Below are positions 34,506-42,896 of a stretch of 47,922 nucleotides of DNA, piece by piece (position 1 is the stretch's first letter; each line of letters opens with the position of its first letter). The stretch comes from Phycisphaerales bacterium (lineage in GTDB: Bacteria; Planctomycetota; Phycisphaerae; Phycisphaerales; UBA1924), in NCBI GenBank assembly GCA_029260435.1, contig JAJDDG010000062.1, forward strand, positions 1-47,922, written 5' to 3'. A program made the translations under genes and the position numbers. Under the pieces are notes generated by a model. It did not search any database and was not told where the DNA came from. It was given only the letters and a program-made list of their open reading frames with translations.

Positions 34506-36461
34506 GATGCAGGGGCCGACGGGGTTGCAGGTGCCGAGCCTGAAGAGGACATAAGAGATGTCGTTGACGTCGTTTGCGCCGTCGCCATTGGGGTCGCCAT
34601 CGCCGCAGATGCCGTTGGATTGGCCGAGTCTGAAGAGGACGAAGGAGATGTCGTTGACGTCTACTGCGCCGTCTCCGTTGGCGTCGCCGTCACAGCCTGC
34701 GGGTGCGAGTGTGGGGTTGGGACCGACGAAGAGTGAGGCCTGGTAGGACTCTGGTGTGCCACCGTTGTTGTATGTGAGCTTGACGTTGACGATCGCGCCG
34801 CCGAAGGCTTCGGAGTCTTCGGGGCTTGGCGATGAGACGCCCGGGAGGAGCGGCTGGAGGATGGAGGAGGAGTGGAACGACCCGGAGGCGATGGAGTTGG
34901 AGTCGGCGAGGATGATGTCGTCGATGGTGTAGGTGCGAGCGGAGTTGACGCCCAGGAAGGAGTCGCCGGACTTGAAGAGGAGTTCGAGGTCGTAGCCCGA
35001 GGGTGTGTTGACGGCTTTGATGAAGGCGGTGGCGTTTGCGCCGATCGTCGGGTCGAACGCGGCGACGAAGTAGATGTTGCCCGAGAGGTCTACGGCGGGT
35101 GCGGAGAATGACGCGGGTGGTGCGGCGAGGATGGTGCCGATTGGTGAACCGGCGGGGGCGTCGAGGACGGGCTTGCCTTCGTACGCGGCGATGGTCCAGG
35201 TTGGTGCGCCGCCGGCGAATGTTGCGACGGCGATGAATTCGCCATCGGTGGGGTCGGTGGCGGTAGCGGCGGCGATGATGTTCGCGCCGTCTGAGCCGAG
35301 TCCTGCTTGTCCGTTTGCGCCGCGGAAGCATGCCTGCGAGAGGTACTGGAGGAACTGGGCGTCTGCGGAGGCGTTGGTGGAGAAGGAGCCGTCGGAGATC
35401 GGCGATGGCATTGTTGCGGCGTCGGTTGAGAGGACGGTGCCTGCGGCGTTGATCTCGAAGAGGTTGATTGAATCGATGGGGTTGGCACCGGCGGAAGATT
35501 TGGCGAGTGAGGCGACGGTGCCGATACCTGCGCTGGCGGCGACGGCGTGGAAGGAGGGGTTGCCTCGGTGTGCGCTGAGTGAGGGATCTGTGTGCGAGGT
35601 GATGCCGGCGGCGCCTTCCGGGCGGTATTTCGCGGCGAAATCGAAGATAATCGCGAGGGGTGAGCCTGCGAGGGATTGCGGTGCGGCGGTTGGCGTGTTT
35701 GTGGTGACGGTTTCGTTGTCGATGATGTAGGTCGTGGAGGGTGCATCGGTGGTGGAGTTTGCGGCGGCGATAGCGAACGGCGCGTTCTGGACGATGGTAT
35801 TGCGAGCGGTGAGGTCGGTGCGGAGGATGTTTTCGCCGAGGACGGCGACGGTGGATGTGACATTGAAGTCGTCTGCCCTGAAGGTGAGGTTGCCGTTTGC
35901 GTCGATCGCGCCCAGGGAGAGTGTGGATGTGTCGAGCCCGGCGAAGGTGCTGGATGCGCCGGTGATGCGGTGGATGTAGAGGCGGTCGGGCGAGGAGCTG
36001 TCCTGCCCGACGAGTGCGCCGAAGACGTTGGTCGTGGTTGCGGAGAGGTCGGAGATACCGATCCCGAACTGTCGTTCGAAGCCCGCGATCGGGGTGGTGG
36101 AGGGGGCGATGTTTTCGATGGTGTTCACGCCTTCGCCCGGGGTGTTCCAGAGGAGGTAGTCGTTCGCATCCACGACAGAGGTGAGCTGGTCGGGGGAGAT
36201 GGCGGTGGAGCCGAGGATGTTGGTGGGGAAGGAGGGGGAGGGATCGGCGGAGGCTTTGAGCACCGGGCCGATGTAGAAGGGCGTGCCCCATGAGCTGGAG
36301 AAGCTCTGGAGGTCGAGGACATAGAGCTGCTCGTGCATGGTGAGCGGATCGAGCGCATCGGAATTGCCGGGCGTCGAGGCGACGGAATCCTGCGCGCCAG
36401 CGATCGAGGCGATTGTCAGTGCGAGGGTTGTTGCTGCGATCATCTGGGGGGTGCGTTGCAT
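34503..36461 (-). CDS. Large secreted protein with dockerin-like C-terminus, function unknown (second copy)
   Basis: 652 residues. Signal peptide MIAATTLALTIASIAGA followed by QDSVAS. The body is Ala, Ser, Thr and Asn rich, with repeated strands such as GNLTFRADDFNVTSTVAVLG and LSGNIYFVAAFDPTIGANAT; no family recognised. The C-terminal 60 residues, CDGDANGDGAVDVNDISFVL and GDGDPNGDGANDVNDISYVL ending CNPVGPCI, nearly match the end of the 650-residue protein at 28998-30950, while the bodies do not obviously align. Each loop has the DxNxDxxxDxxD pattern of calcium-binding dockerin repeats. The start is the ATG after GAGAGAGAACC; the frame extends to 36656 without support. The stop codon abuts a half-copy of the hairpin repeat. 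Confidence 0.8.
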   Translation of the reverse strand: MQRTPQMIAATTLALTIASIAGAQDSVASTPGNSDALDPLTMHEQLYVLDLQSFSSSWGTPFYIGPVLKASADPSPSFPTNILGSTAISPDQLTSVVDANDYLLWNTPGEGVNTIENIAPSTTPIAGFERQFGIGISDLSATTTNVFGALVGQDSSSPDRLYIHRITGASSTFAGLDTSTLSLGAIDANGNLTFRADDFNVTSTVAVLGENILRTDLTARNTIVQNAPFAIAAANSTTDAPSTTYIIDNETVTTNTPTAAPQSLAGSPLAIIFDFAAKYRPEGAAGITSHTDPSLSAHRGNPSFHAVAASAGIGTVASLAKSSAGANPIDSINLFEINAAGTVLSTDAATMPSPISDGSFSTNASADAQFLQYLSQACFRGANGQAGLGSDGANIIAAATATDPTDGEFIAVATFAGGAPTWTIAAYEGKPVLDAPAGSPIGTILAAPPASFSAPAVDLSGNIYFVAAFDPTIGANATAFIKAVNTPSGYDLELLFKSGDSFLGVNSARTYTIDDIILADSNSIASGSFHSSSILQPLLPGVSSPSPEDSEAFGGAIVNVKLTYNNGGTPESYQASLFVGPNPTLAPAGCDGDANGDGAVDVNDISFVLFRLGQSNGICGDGDPNGDGANDVNDISYVLFRLGTCNPVGPCI

Positions 36462-36719
36462 GGTTCTCTCTCTGTTCGTCGCGCCGGTTGCGGGACGCCA
36501 ATGACCCTGAATGTATGTGGTGCGCCCGTCGAGACGAGGGTCTTGGACCCCCGAGATTGTCCGGGAACATATCCGGACGTAGGACGCACCAGTCGCGCAT
36601 CGGATGCGCGGACTCTCCTTACCCACCATGATGGCCCTGCATATGGCGGGGGTCAACGATGAACCGGGTGGAATGCCATTGAAAAGCGGGGAATTGGAGA
36701 ATGTTGGAGGGTGTAGGGG

Positions 36720-37337
36720 CTAGCGGTAGGTTTTGATGGTGGAGAGCTGGTTCTCGACGCGGATCTTCTGTCCGCGGAGCCATTTTTCCCATTCCGGGTT
36801 TTTTTCGAGGAGGAGCGCCCGTTCGATCTGGGAGCGGGTGTCGTCGGTTGCCTCGTAGAGCAGGGCGTCGGCCCGGATGGAGCCTCTCAGGGCGTTGAGG
36901 AAGTATGGATCGCGTGAGAGGGCGTCGAGGTAGTATTGCCTTGCGCGCTGTCGGAACCCCTTGCGGTCCCAGAGGAGGCCCATGTTGTAGACGGGTCGCG
37001 GGTCACCCGGGGCGAGCTGCATCGCGGTTTGGAAGGCGTCGGCTGCTTCGAGCGCGCGCTCGTGCTCCATGAGGAGTTGCCCGAGGTTGTTCCATGCGGG
37101 TGCGAGCTGGGGGTACTCGGTCACGGCTTGCCAGTAGAGATCCATCGCCTTGTCGGGGTCGTCGGTGCGGGAGGCTTCGGAGGCGAGGTCGATAGATTTG
37201 ACGAGGCGCTGTTGCTGGTCGGCGCGGAACTCGGGGGAGATGGTGACGGTGCGTCTGGATGAGGAGCACGCGCCGAGCAGCACCGCGAGAGCGACGATGA
37301 CGAGCGGACGGAGGGTTGTTTGTGTTGGGCGGGTCAC
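36720..37337 (-). CDS. TPR lipoprotein, last gene of the type II secretion operon
   Basis: 205 residues. Lipoprotein signal LVIVALAVLLGACSSS with the lipidated Cys at 24. Three tetratricopeptide repeats follow (AMDLYWQAVTEYPQLAPAWNNLGQLL, AADAFQTAMQLAPGDPRPVYNMG and ARQYYLDALSRDPYFLNALRG regions), then a basic C-terminus. TPR lipoproteins often act as pilotins or assembly factors for secretins (as PilF/PilW do), which fits its place at the end of this operon, but that role is inferred. The GTG at 37337 has AGGA 8-9 bases upstream; a GTG at 37355 overlapping the previous stop codon is an alternative. Confidence 0.78.
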   Translation of the reverse strand: MTRPTQTTLRPLVIVALAVLLGACSSSRRTVTISPEFRADQQQRLVKSIDLASEASRTDDPDKAMDLYWQAVTEYPQLAPAWNNLGQLLMEHERALEAADAFQTAMQLAPGDPRPVYNMGLLWDRKGFRQRARQYYLDALSRDPYFLNALRGSIRADALLYEATDDTRSQIERALLLEKNPEWEKWLRGQKIRVENQLSTIKTYR

Positions 37338-37351
37338 TCGGTGTTGTCCTA

Positions 37352-37930
37352 TCACTTGGCGACGTACCAGGCGAGCTTGAATGTGGTGTTCCAGAATTGG
37401 TTGCTGGGGACTGGTGAGAGGGAGATGTGGGAGACGAAGACGCGGTCGGCGCAGTGTTCTTGTTCGGCGAGCGCGTCGGAGATCCAGCGTGAGGTGAGTT
37501 GTATCGGGTCGTTGCGTGCGGAACAGCGCAGTTCGTACTGTTCGAGCCCGGGGACGCCCGAGATATCCTTGCGGTCGGGGGATGGGGCGATGTCCGGCGG
37601 GCGCTCGAACTCGTCTCTGTATGGGTCGATCACGCCTTCGATGGCGGTGTCTATGTACGGGTCGGCGGGGTAGTAGGTGGCGAGGGATGTTTCTTCGACC
37701 TGGAGGGAGTGGTACAGCGCGATCTGGTGGTCGATGCGCTGTGTGTCGCTTTGCGCCCGGGCGATCGCGGACTGGGCGCCGGAGAGCGATTTATATGAAG
37801 AGAGTGCGAAGACAAGCCCGGCGAACAGCGCGAGTGCGCCGAGAGCGACGAGGTGCGTCGGGCGGTTTGCGCGGTCGGCGGTGCCGGCGACGGCGGAGAG
37901 CTGGGCGAGTGTGCGGGCGGGGATGGTCAT
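37352..37930 (-). CDS. GspM/PilO-like inner-membrane protein of the type II secretion system
   Basis: 192 residues: a short cytoplasmic start, one membrane helix (HLVALGALALFAGLVFALSS, about 26-45), a coiled-coil stretch (SAIARAQSDTQRIDHQIALY) and a small periplasmic domain. This is the layout of GspM or PilO, which pair with GspL or PilN in the inner-membrane platform; sequence similarity is too low to name it on motif alone. The ATG overlaps the stop codon of the GspL-like gene (ATGA), indicating coupled translation. Confidence 0.65.
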   Translation of the reverse strand: MTIPARTLAQLSAVAGTADRANRPTHLVALGALALFAGLVFALSSYKSLSGAQSAIARAQSDTQRIDHQIALYHSLQVEETSLATYYPADPYIDTAIEGVIDPYRDEFERPPDIAPSPDRKDISGVPGLEQYELRCSARNDPIQLTSRWISDALAEQEHCADRVFVSHISLSPVPSNQFWNTTFKLAWYVAK

Positions 37931-39390
37931 GAGGATTGTCGTTTCCATGTACCGACGAAGCTTGCCTGCTGTTCGTTGCGGTTGGAGTGTCGGCTGTCGC
38001 GTTCCCACGCGATGTTTGTAGAGACGGACTGGAGTTGGACCATGATGTCGGTGCCGGTTTTGCGATCCGGGACGGTGAGGGTGAGGTTTGATTGTCGCCC
38101 GCTATCGATGGTGACCTGGCGGATCTTGACATCTTCGAACTCACGGATGGTGTCGAGCACGACGGTGAGTTCCTGCATGATTGGCTTTGGTTTTGGCGGC
38201 GGTTTGAGGGAGGGTTTTTTCTGCAGGATGACGACGCGCGCATCGAGTGTGCGGGTGAAGCTCGGGCCGACGATCTCGGGGTCGTTGAGCTCGAAGATGC
38301 GCTGGTCGTTTCCGTTTTTGGTGAGGGTTGCCTGCGATTTATGCTGGCCCGCTGCGGAGGAGATCCGGTAGCCGAAGCCGCCCGCGGCGATCGCGGCGAT
38401 GAGGAGTGTTGCGGCGGTGAGCTGGTAGCGCTTGCGGGCGGCGCGGGTTGGGCGGTTGGTGAGGGAGGCGACGGCGAGTGCGCGCCGAGATTGGGAGGGT
38501 GCTTCGGTGGCTCGCTCGAGCGTGTCGCGGACGGGGTTGGGCGTTGCGATTTCGATTGGCGGCGGGTGCCCGTTGGTTGCGGCGGCGAGTTCGCGGGCGA
38601 GCGGCGCGGGGTTCGGCGAGACGACGGTGATACGGTGCGGTGTGCGCCCGAGGTGCGTCGCCCATGCGGTGAAGTCCACGGTGAGGCGCTGCGCGATGGC
38701 GCGTTCGGTGGAGGGGTGGGGGTTGTCTTCGTCGTGCGCCAGGGCGGCGCGGAGGTGCCCGGCGGCAATCAGGGTGTCGTCTGCGGACCAGACCCAGAGG
38801 TAGCGCCCGGGCGCGCGCTCGACGATGACGGCGGTGAACGGGTCGTCCGGCTTGGTCCACGCGGCGGCGGCGGCGTGCCAGAGGGTGGTGACGGTGTGCG
38901 GGCGGACACCGAGTTTGTCCAGCGCGCCGAGCATGATGCGGGCCAGGGCGTCGGGCTGGCAGAGGACGGCTGCGCGGACGGCGGATTCGGGGGTGTTTGT
39001 TTTTTTGCGTTGTGGGAGGAGTGTGAACGCGGGTTTCTTTGCGGCACGTGCGAGCCTGTCGTCCAGCGGGATAATCGATTGTCCGGCGGCGGCGTCGCCC
39101 CATTCCTGCATGAGGTTGCGGAAGGAGGCGGCGAGCACCTGCGGCATGCGGCTCGGGGCGCGGAGCCAGGCGCAGGTGGTGTCTTCGACATCGAGGCAGA
39201 GCAGCGGTAGGCGCCGGCGGACGGGCGGGAGTTTGGCGGCCCACGCGGCGAGTTCGATCGCGCGGCGCTGGAGCTGGGCGGCGTTGGGCTCGCCCTCGAT
39301 CGCGGGCGTGGAGAAGGTGTGGTCTTCGCTGCCCGCGAAGACGGTCGCGCTTGCGCAGTCGGTTGAGATGAGGCAGGTGGTTGCGGGCAT
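37927..39390 (-). CDS. GspL-like assembly-platform protein
   Basis: 487 residues. The N-terminal 320 residues look like the actin/PilM-type cytoplasmic domain of GspL (TCLISTDCASATVFAGSED at the start, and FTAVIVERAPGRYLWVWSADD in the middle), which binds the ATPase GspE. A membrane helix (LTAATLLIAAIAAGGFGYRI, about 351-370) precedes a short periplasmic part with a Pro-rich stretch (KKPSLKPPPKPKP) and a ferredoxin-like-sized end. The order relative to the GspM-like gene matches the usual gspL-gspM order. It lies 2 bp after the GspC-like gene. Confidence 0.7.
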   Translation of the reverse strand: MPATTCLISTDCASATVFAGSEDHTFSTPAIEGEPNAAQLQRRAIELAAWAAKLPPVRRRLPLLCLDVEDTTCAWLRAPSRMPQVLAASFRNLMQEWGDAAAGQSIIPLDDRLARAAKKPAFTLLPQRKKTNTPESAVRAAVLCQPDALARIMLGALDKLGVRPHTVTTLWHAAAAAWTKPDDPFTAVIVERAPGRYLWVWSADDTLIAAGHLRAALAHDEDNPHPSTERAIAQRLTVDFTAWATHLGRTPHRITVVSPNPAPLARELAAATNGHPPPIEIATPNPVRDTLERATEAPSQSRRALAVASLTNRPTRAARKRYQLTAATLLIAAIAAGGFGYRISSAAGQHKSQATLTKNGNDQRIFELNDPEIVGPSFTRTLDARVVILQKKPSLKPPPKPKPIMQELTVVLDTIREFEDVKIRQVTIDSGRQSNLTLTVPDRKTGTDIMVQLQSVSTNIAWERDSRHSNRNEQQASFVGTWKRQSS

Positions 39391-39392
39391 GG

Positions 39393-39968
39393 TCAGGTGG
39401 CGAGCTCGAAGTCTTTGCTCTGCTGGGAGGTTGTTTTGATCGGGAATGTGCGGGTGGCGTTCTCGTATTCGATGATGAGTTCTTTTTCGGAGATGGCTTT
39501 GATGCTGACATCAAACGGGTTGAGCCCGGCGGTCGCCGTGGTGGTTTGTCCTACGACGATCCAAGATTGTTTGCCGTCTTTTTCGACGCAGGCGACGATG
39601 CGGGAGGGCTCGAAGATGTTGCCGACGTAGGACCATTGGAGCCCGTTGAGCATGGATTGTGCGCCGGTCCTGGGCGGCTCGGGTTCGTCGGGGGTTTCGG
39701 TGGTTTCGATCTGGAGGCTCGGGCCAGCGGGCGTGATGCGGGCGGCTTCGAGCGCGTCGATAAGTGTTGTCCAGTCTTCGGGTTGGATGCGGGGCAGGTT
39801 CGCGTCTGCGGGGGGCGGGGTTGATGTGTCCCCATGGTTGATGTCTGCGAGTTGCTCTCCATCCGGCGCGCCGAGGAAGGGCATGGGGATAACGAAGACC
39901 GCGGCTGCTGCGGCGAGCGAGGCGAGCATCGCGACGGGGAGCAGGATGTTGAGGTGTATCTGTTTCAT
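39393..39968 (-). CDS. GspC-like inner-membrane protein of the type II secretion system
   Basis: 191 residues: N-terminal membrane helix (ILLPVAMLASLAAAAAVFVI), an acidic and Pro-rich linker (about 40-105), then a compact domain LNGLQWSYVGNIFEPSRIVA...WIVVGQ that resembles the homology region of GspC or PilP, which contacts the secretin. GspC identity is supported by the operon more than by motifs. There is no PDZ domain. A 166-bp gap upstream contains an imperfect stem of CCTCCCCGG with CCGGGGAGG (about 40055-40110), possibly a processing or attenuation point between the pseudopilin and platform genes. Confidence 0.6.
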   Translation of the reverse strand: MKQIHLNILLPVAMLASLAAAAAVFVIPMPFLGAPDGEQLADINHGDTSTPPPADANLPRIQPEDWTTLIDALEAARITPAGPSLQIETTETPDEPEPPRTGAQSMLNGLQWSYVGNIFEPSRIVACVEKDGKQSWIVVGQTTTATAGLNPFDVSIKAISEKELIIEYENATRTFPIKTTSQQSKDFELAT

Positions 39969-40134
39969 ACAGCACGAGACAGCAGACGGGCGCGCACATG
40001 CGCCGCGTGGAAAAGCGTATGGCTCATCATCGGCGAAGGGCTTGAAACTGCATCAGATCCTCCCCGGATGGGCGGCGGCGGACTCCACTCCCTGATACCG
40101 GGGAGGTGGCGGCGGGTTCGCACGAACACGGAAA

Positions 40135-40890
40135 TTAGTTGACCAGGCGCCAGTCGTAGATGCGCGGGATGGAGTCGAGTTCTGCGGTGACGTTGTACTC
40201 GAATCCGCTGGAGAGTTCGGGGTGGAACGCCTCGACCTCGAGGAGCCAGATCACGGGTTCGAAGTCGAAGTGTATCGCGGTGTCCATCGCTTTTTGCGCA
40301 CGGATGCCCGAGCGTTGCAGCTCGCGGATGAGCTGCGCCTGTGATTCGAGGTTCTCGCCTCGTGCGGTGATGAGCGCCTGGGCGAGGCGTTCGTCGGCGT
40401 GTGCGGCGGCGAAGAGGACTTCGTCGTTCGCACCGCGGAGGGAGATGCGGTGTGGGCCTGCGCGCCGGGTGAAGTCGTGGAAGCGGTCGCGGGGGAGGTA
40501 CTGGAGGGCCTGGACGAGCCAGTTGCGGTCTTTTTCATTCTGGATTTCTTCGACGTTTGTCAGGAGCAGCGAGCCTTGCCCGTCTTTGATGGTCATCAGC
40601 ATGATGACGCCGCCCTCGAGTTCGATGCGTTGTGCTGCTTGACCTGATGCGGCGATCGCGGTGATTTCTTCGGTGGTTTTTCCTCGAAGGAAAGTGAAGA
40701 CGATATCGCGGACGCCGAGCATCTCGTGGTGTCTGCGGTAGGCGTCGAGTTGCATCTCGGTGGCGTTTGCGCGGAAGAGGGTGCGGGTGAACCCGCCGCC
40801 GATGATGGTGATCGCGACCACGAGCAGGGTGAGCACGAGGAGGAAAACGAAGCCGTTGCGGCGCGTGGGATGGGTGGTCGCGGCGCGCAT
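40135..40890 (-). CDS. GspK-like minor pseudopilin
   Basis: 251 residues. The prepilin-type start is RRNGFVFLLVLTLLVVAITI: cleavage expected after Gly13 and a Leu at +5. Lack of the otherwise conserved Glu+5 is characteristic of GspK, the tip pseudopilin. The body has features of that family (QGSLLLTNVEEIQNEKDRNWLVQAL, then helices rich in Gln and Arg, then SIPRIYDWRLVN), though it is shorter than most GspK (about 300-330). The ATG shares one base with the stop codon of the preceding gene (TGATG). A long upstream open frame to 41178 is antisense-like Arg/His-rich sequence and is not used. Confidence 0.82.
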   Translation of the reverse strand: MRAATTHPTRRNGFVFLLVLTLLVVAITIIGGGFTRTLFRANATEMQLDAYRRHHEMLGVRDIVFTFLRGKTTEEITAIAASGQAAQRIELEGGVIMLMTIKDGQGSLLLTNVEEIQNEKDRNWLVQALQYLPRDRFHDFTRRAGPHRISLRGANDEVLFAAAHADERLAQALITARGENLESQAQLIRELQRSGIRAQKAMDTAIHFDFEPVIWLLEVEAFHPELSSGFEYNVTAELDSIPRIYDWRLVN

Positions 40891-41810
40891 CAGGAGGGTT
40901 GCTCCGGGATGGAGACTGCGGTCTCGAACATCCAGTCGATGAAGGTGCCGTCTTCGAGTTCGATCTGCAGGCGGCAGGCGAGGGGGAAGTCCTTTGCGAG
41001 GTAGGCGGCGTGGACCTCGCGCCATTCCTTTGAGGGAGGCACCGTGAGTTCGTCTGTGTCTATGGGAAGCGCGGAGAGTTCGTCTGTGTCGATCTGGACG
41101 AGCACCTGCCAGTAGATGTTGCGGAGTTTCTTGATGAGGATGCGGGGTTCGAGGTCGGGCTCGTCGAGCCAGGCCCATTGGAGGGCGAAGCCGTTGTGGA
41201 GTTCGGTGATCTCGAACGCGCCACGGACGACGCCCCGCAGGGATTCTTCGAAGTCGCGGTCGATCTCGCTATCGAATTGATCGGTGGGTTCTTCGTAGAG
41301 CAGCGAGCGGGTGCGGGAGAGCGGCGAGACGCTGAGCGAGACTTCGAGTGTCTGGAAGAGTTCGGCGGTGTTGCGGTCGTCGTAAAAGAGTTCGAACTGC
41401 GCGGGCGGGGGTGCGAAGGCGAGGGCGGCGGCTTGCTCGAAGGTTTCGTCCGGGACAGAATCGCCGAAGAGTGCGGCGAGTTGATCCTCGAGTTGCTGGT
41501 CGCCCAGGTCGAGTTCTTCGAGGTCGATTTCGGAGGGATCGGCGTCGGGCTCGTCGTCCTGGTCGAGTTCGTCGTTGGGCGGGGTGAGGGGGACGCCCGC
41601 GGCGAGGGTGCCCATGGTGCGCATGATGGCGGTGTGCGCGATGATGGTATCTATCTGCTGGGGCGCGGATTTGCTCATGCGCGCTTCGGCGTTGTAGAGA
41701 AACACAAAGAGCCCGAGCGCGCCGGCGACAACGACTCCCGCGGTGGCGAGCGCCATCATCAGCTCGATGATGGTGAACGCGCGGCGTGATGTTGTGCGCG
41801 GGCGGGTCAT
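40890..41810 (-). CDS. GspJ-like minor pseudopilin
   Basis: 306 residues. Prepilin signal SRRAFTIIELMMALATAGVV: cleavage after Ala11, Glu at +5. The middle contains an unusually acidic insertion (ELDQDDEPDADPSEIDLEEL, about 80-120), which explains why it is longer than typical GspJ (about 200). Later strands (LHNGFALQWAWLDEPDLEPR, DWMFETAVSIPE) fit the GspJ beta domain. It overlaps the upstream pseudopilin by 4 bp (ATGA). Assignment as J rather than another minor pilin rests on order and length. Confidence 0.72.
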   Translation of the reverse strand: MTRPRTTSRRAFTIIELMMALATAGVVVAGALGLFVFLYNAEARMSKSAPQQIDTIIAHTAIMRTMGTLAAGVPLTPPNDELDQDDEPDADPSEIDLEELDLGDQQLEDQLAALFGDSVPDETFEQAAALAFAPPPAQFELFYDDRNTAELFQTLEVSLSVSPLSRTRSLLYEEPTDQFDSEIDRDFEESLRGVVRGAFEITELHNGFALQWAWLDEPDLEPRILIKKLRNIYWQVLVQIDTDELSALPIDTDELTVPPSKEWREVHAAYLAKDFPLACRLQIELEDGTFIDWMFETAVSIPEQPS

Positions 41811-42382
41811 TGGTCGCTTTCCTCTGGTTCGTCCTCGGAGAGGGAGACGGAGCCGCCCGAGAGGACCTGCTCGATCCAGTCTAGGAGGCGGTCCTGGTCG
41901 CGCTCGAACAGTGAGATGGGGTTGTAGAGGCGGACGAGCTGGGCGTCGTAGGTCGCGGGGACGGCGTCCGGGTCGTAGGGGTTTTCGCGGTAGACGGTGA
42001 CGGTGAGCTGGTAGAGCAGTGATCGGAAGGTGTCTTCGGTGCTGACATCGGAGGCGAGCGAACTCTCGCGGCGGGAGAGCCCTTCGATCCCTGAGTCCTC
42101 GCCCGTTTCCAGGATTTCTTCGCGGACCTCGAAGCGGTAGGTGGACTGGTTGTAGTCGTAGCGGTGGTCGAACTGCTTGAGGTCGTCCGGCTCGTCGATG
42201 TACTGCATGATCACGCGGTGGGCGACTTCCATCGCTTCGGTGCGCGTCTTATCGCGGGTGGCGGCTCTCTCCATGAAGGTGATCGAGGAGAGGATCATGC
42301 CCGAGACGATGACGAGGGTCGCCATCGCCATGATGACTTCGATCATGGTGAGCGCGGTGCGGGATGCGTGGTGGGCGCGCAT
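41807..42382 (-). CDS. GspI/GspH-like minor pseudopilin
   Basis: 191 residues. N-terminus ASRTALTMIEVIMAMATLVI with predicted cleavage after Ala10 and Glu at +5; MIEVIMAMATL is closest to the GspI pattern. The rest is acidic (EETGEDSGIEGLSRRESS region) without clear motifs. It lies between the major pseudopilin gene (13 bp upstream) and the GspJ-like gene (4-bp overlap). Only one gene occupies the usual H and I positions, so I cannot exclude that it is the H homologue. Confidence 0.7.
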   Translation of the reverse strand: MRAHHASRTALTMIEVIMAMATLVIVSGMILSSITFMERAATRDKTRTEAMEVAHRVIMQYIDEPDDLKQFDHRYDYNQSTYRFEVREEILETGEDSGIEGLSRRESSLASDVSTEDTFRSLLYQLTVTVYRENPYDPDAVPATYDAQLVRLYNPISLFERDQDRLLDWIEQVLSGGSVSLSEDEPEESDQ

Positions 42383-42395
42383 GATTGCTTTGCAG

Positions 42396-42797
42396 TTATT
42401 GCTCGGTCGAGGGATCGATGATGATGTCGTCGATGGTGTCCCACTGCCCGTCTTTGCCGGCCGATCGGACTTCGTAGCCGTCTGGGAACGCGGCGGTCGG
42501 GGAGATATAAGAAAACTCCTGCTTCCAGGCGTCGAGCGGGGCGGATTTGAAATGCCCTTCGGCGATGAGCCCGTAGATCCCGACGCTCGTGGGCGGGTAT
42601 GTGTTGTACTTCACCTCGTACAGATCGAGCGTGTTTGCGATGGTCTGCAAATCGAGCATTGTGCGTTCGATCTTTGCGCGGTCTGCTGTACCGCCCAGGT
42701 TGAGCGCGACCACGCCGGCGAGAACCGCCATGATCGCGAGGACGAACATAAGCTCGACGAGCGAGAACGCGGCTTTGAGTGTGTTGGTGTGTTTCAT
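42396..42797 (-). CDS. gspG: Major pseudopilin GspG
   Basis: 133 residues, the size of GspG. N-terminus KAAFSLVELMFVLAIMAVLA, cleavage after Ala10 with Phe at +1 and Glu at +5. Then ERTMLDLQTIANTLDLYEVKYNTYPP, GIYGLIAEG and PLDAWKQEFSYISP, and the calcium-site region SAGKDGQWDTIDDI. These C-terminal motifs are those of type II secretion major pseudopilins, the subunits of the pseudopilus piston. A perfect TATAAT lies in the 99-bp gap before it, so this abundant subunit may have its own promoter. Confidence 0.93.
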   Translation of the reverse strand: MKHTNTLKAAFSLVELMFVLAIMAVLAGVVALNLGGTADRAKIERTMLDLQTIANTLDLYEVKYNTYPPTSVGIYGLIAEGHFKSAPLDAWKQEFSYISPTAAFPDGYEVRSAGKDGQWDTIDDIIIDPSTEQ

Positions 42798-42842
42798 GGT
42801 GTCCTGTTCCTCTGTGGGTGCGAGCGGTGTTGTCGGGCGAGG

Positions 42843-42879
42843 ATTATAGGCGGGTGTGTTGGGTGTTCGGGTTGGTCAA
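42843..42879 (-). promoter_or_regulatory. Possible internal promoter before gspG
   Basis: On the minus strand a perfect -10 hexamer TATAAT (42843-42848) lies 45 bases before the gspG ATG. A TTGACC (42874-42879) is 25 bases away, too far for a standard sigma70 pair, so any -35 contact is weak or activator-dependent. Confidence 0.3.
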
Positions 42880-42896
42880 TGGGTATACCGGCTGCG

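Noticed and set aside
28998-36461. CRISPR array or tandem DNA repeat
   Set aside because: The repeated look of this region comes from Gly, Asp and Ala codons and the two dockerin ends; there are no regularly spaced direct repeats here or elsewhere.
36462-36719. Riboswitch in the long leader of the 652-residue protein gene
   Set aside because: Some complementary segments exist (CGCGCATCCGATGCGCG), but no known aptamer motif such as the c-di-GMP class was found.
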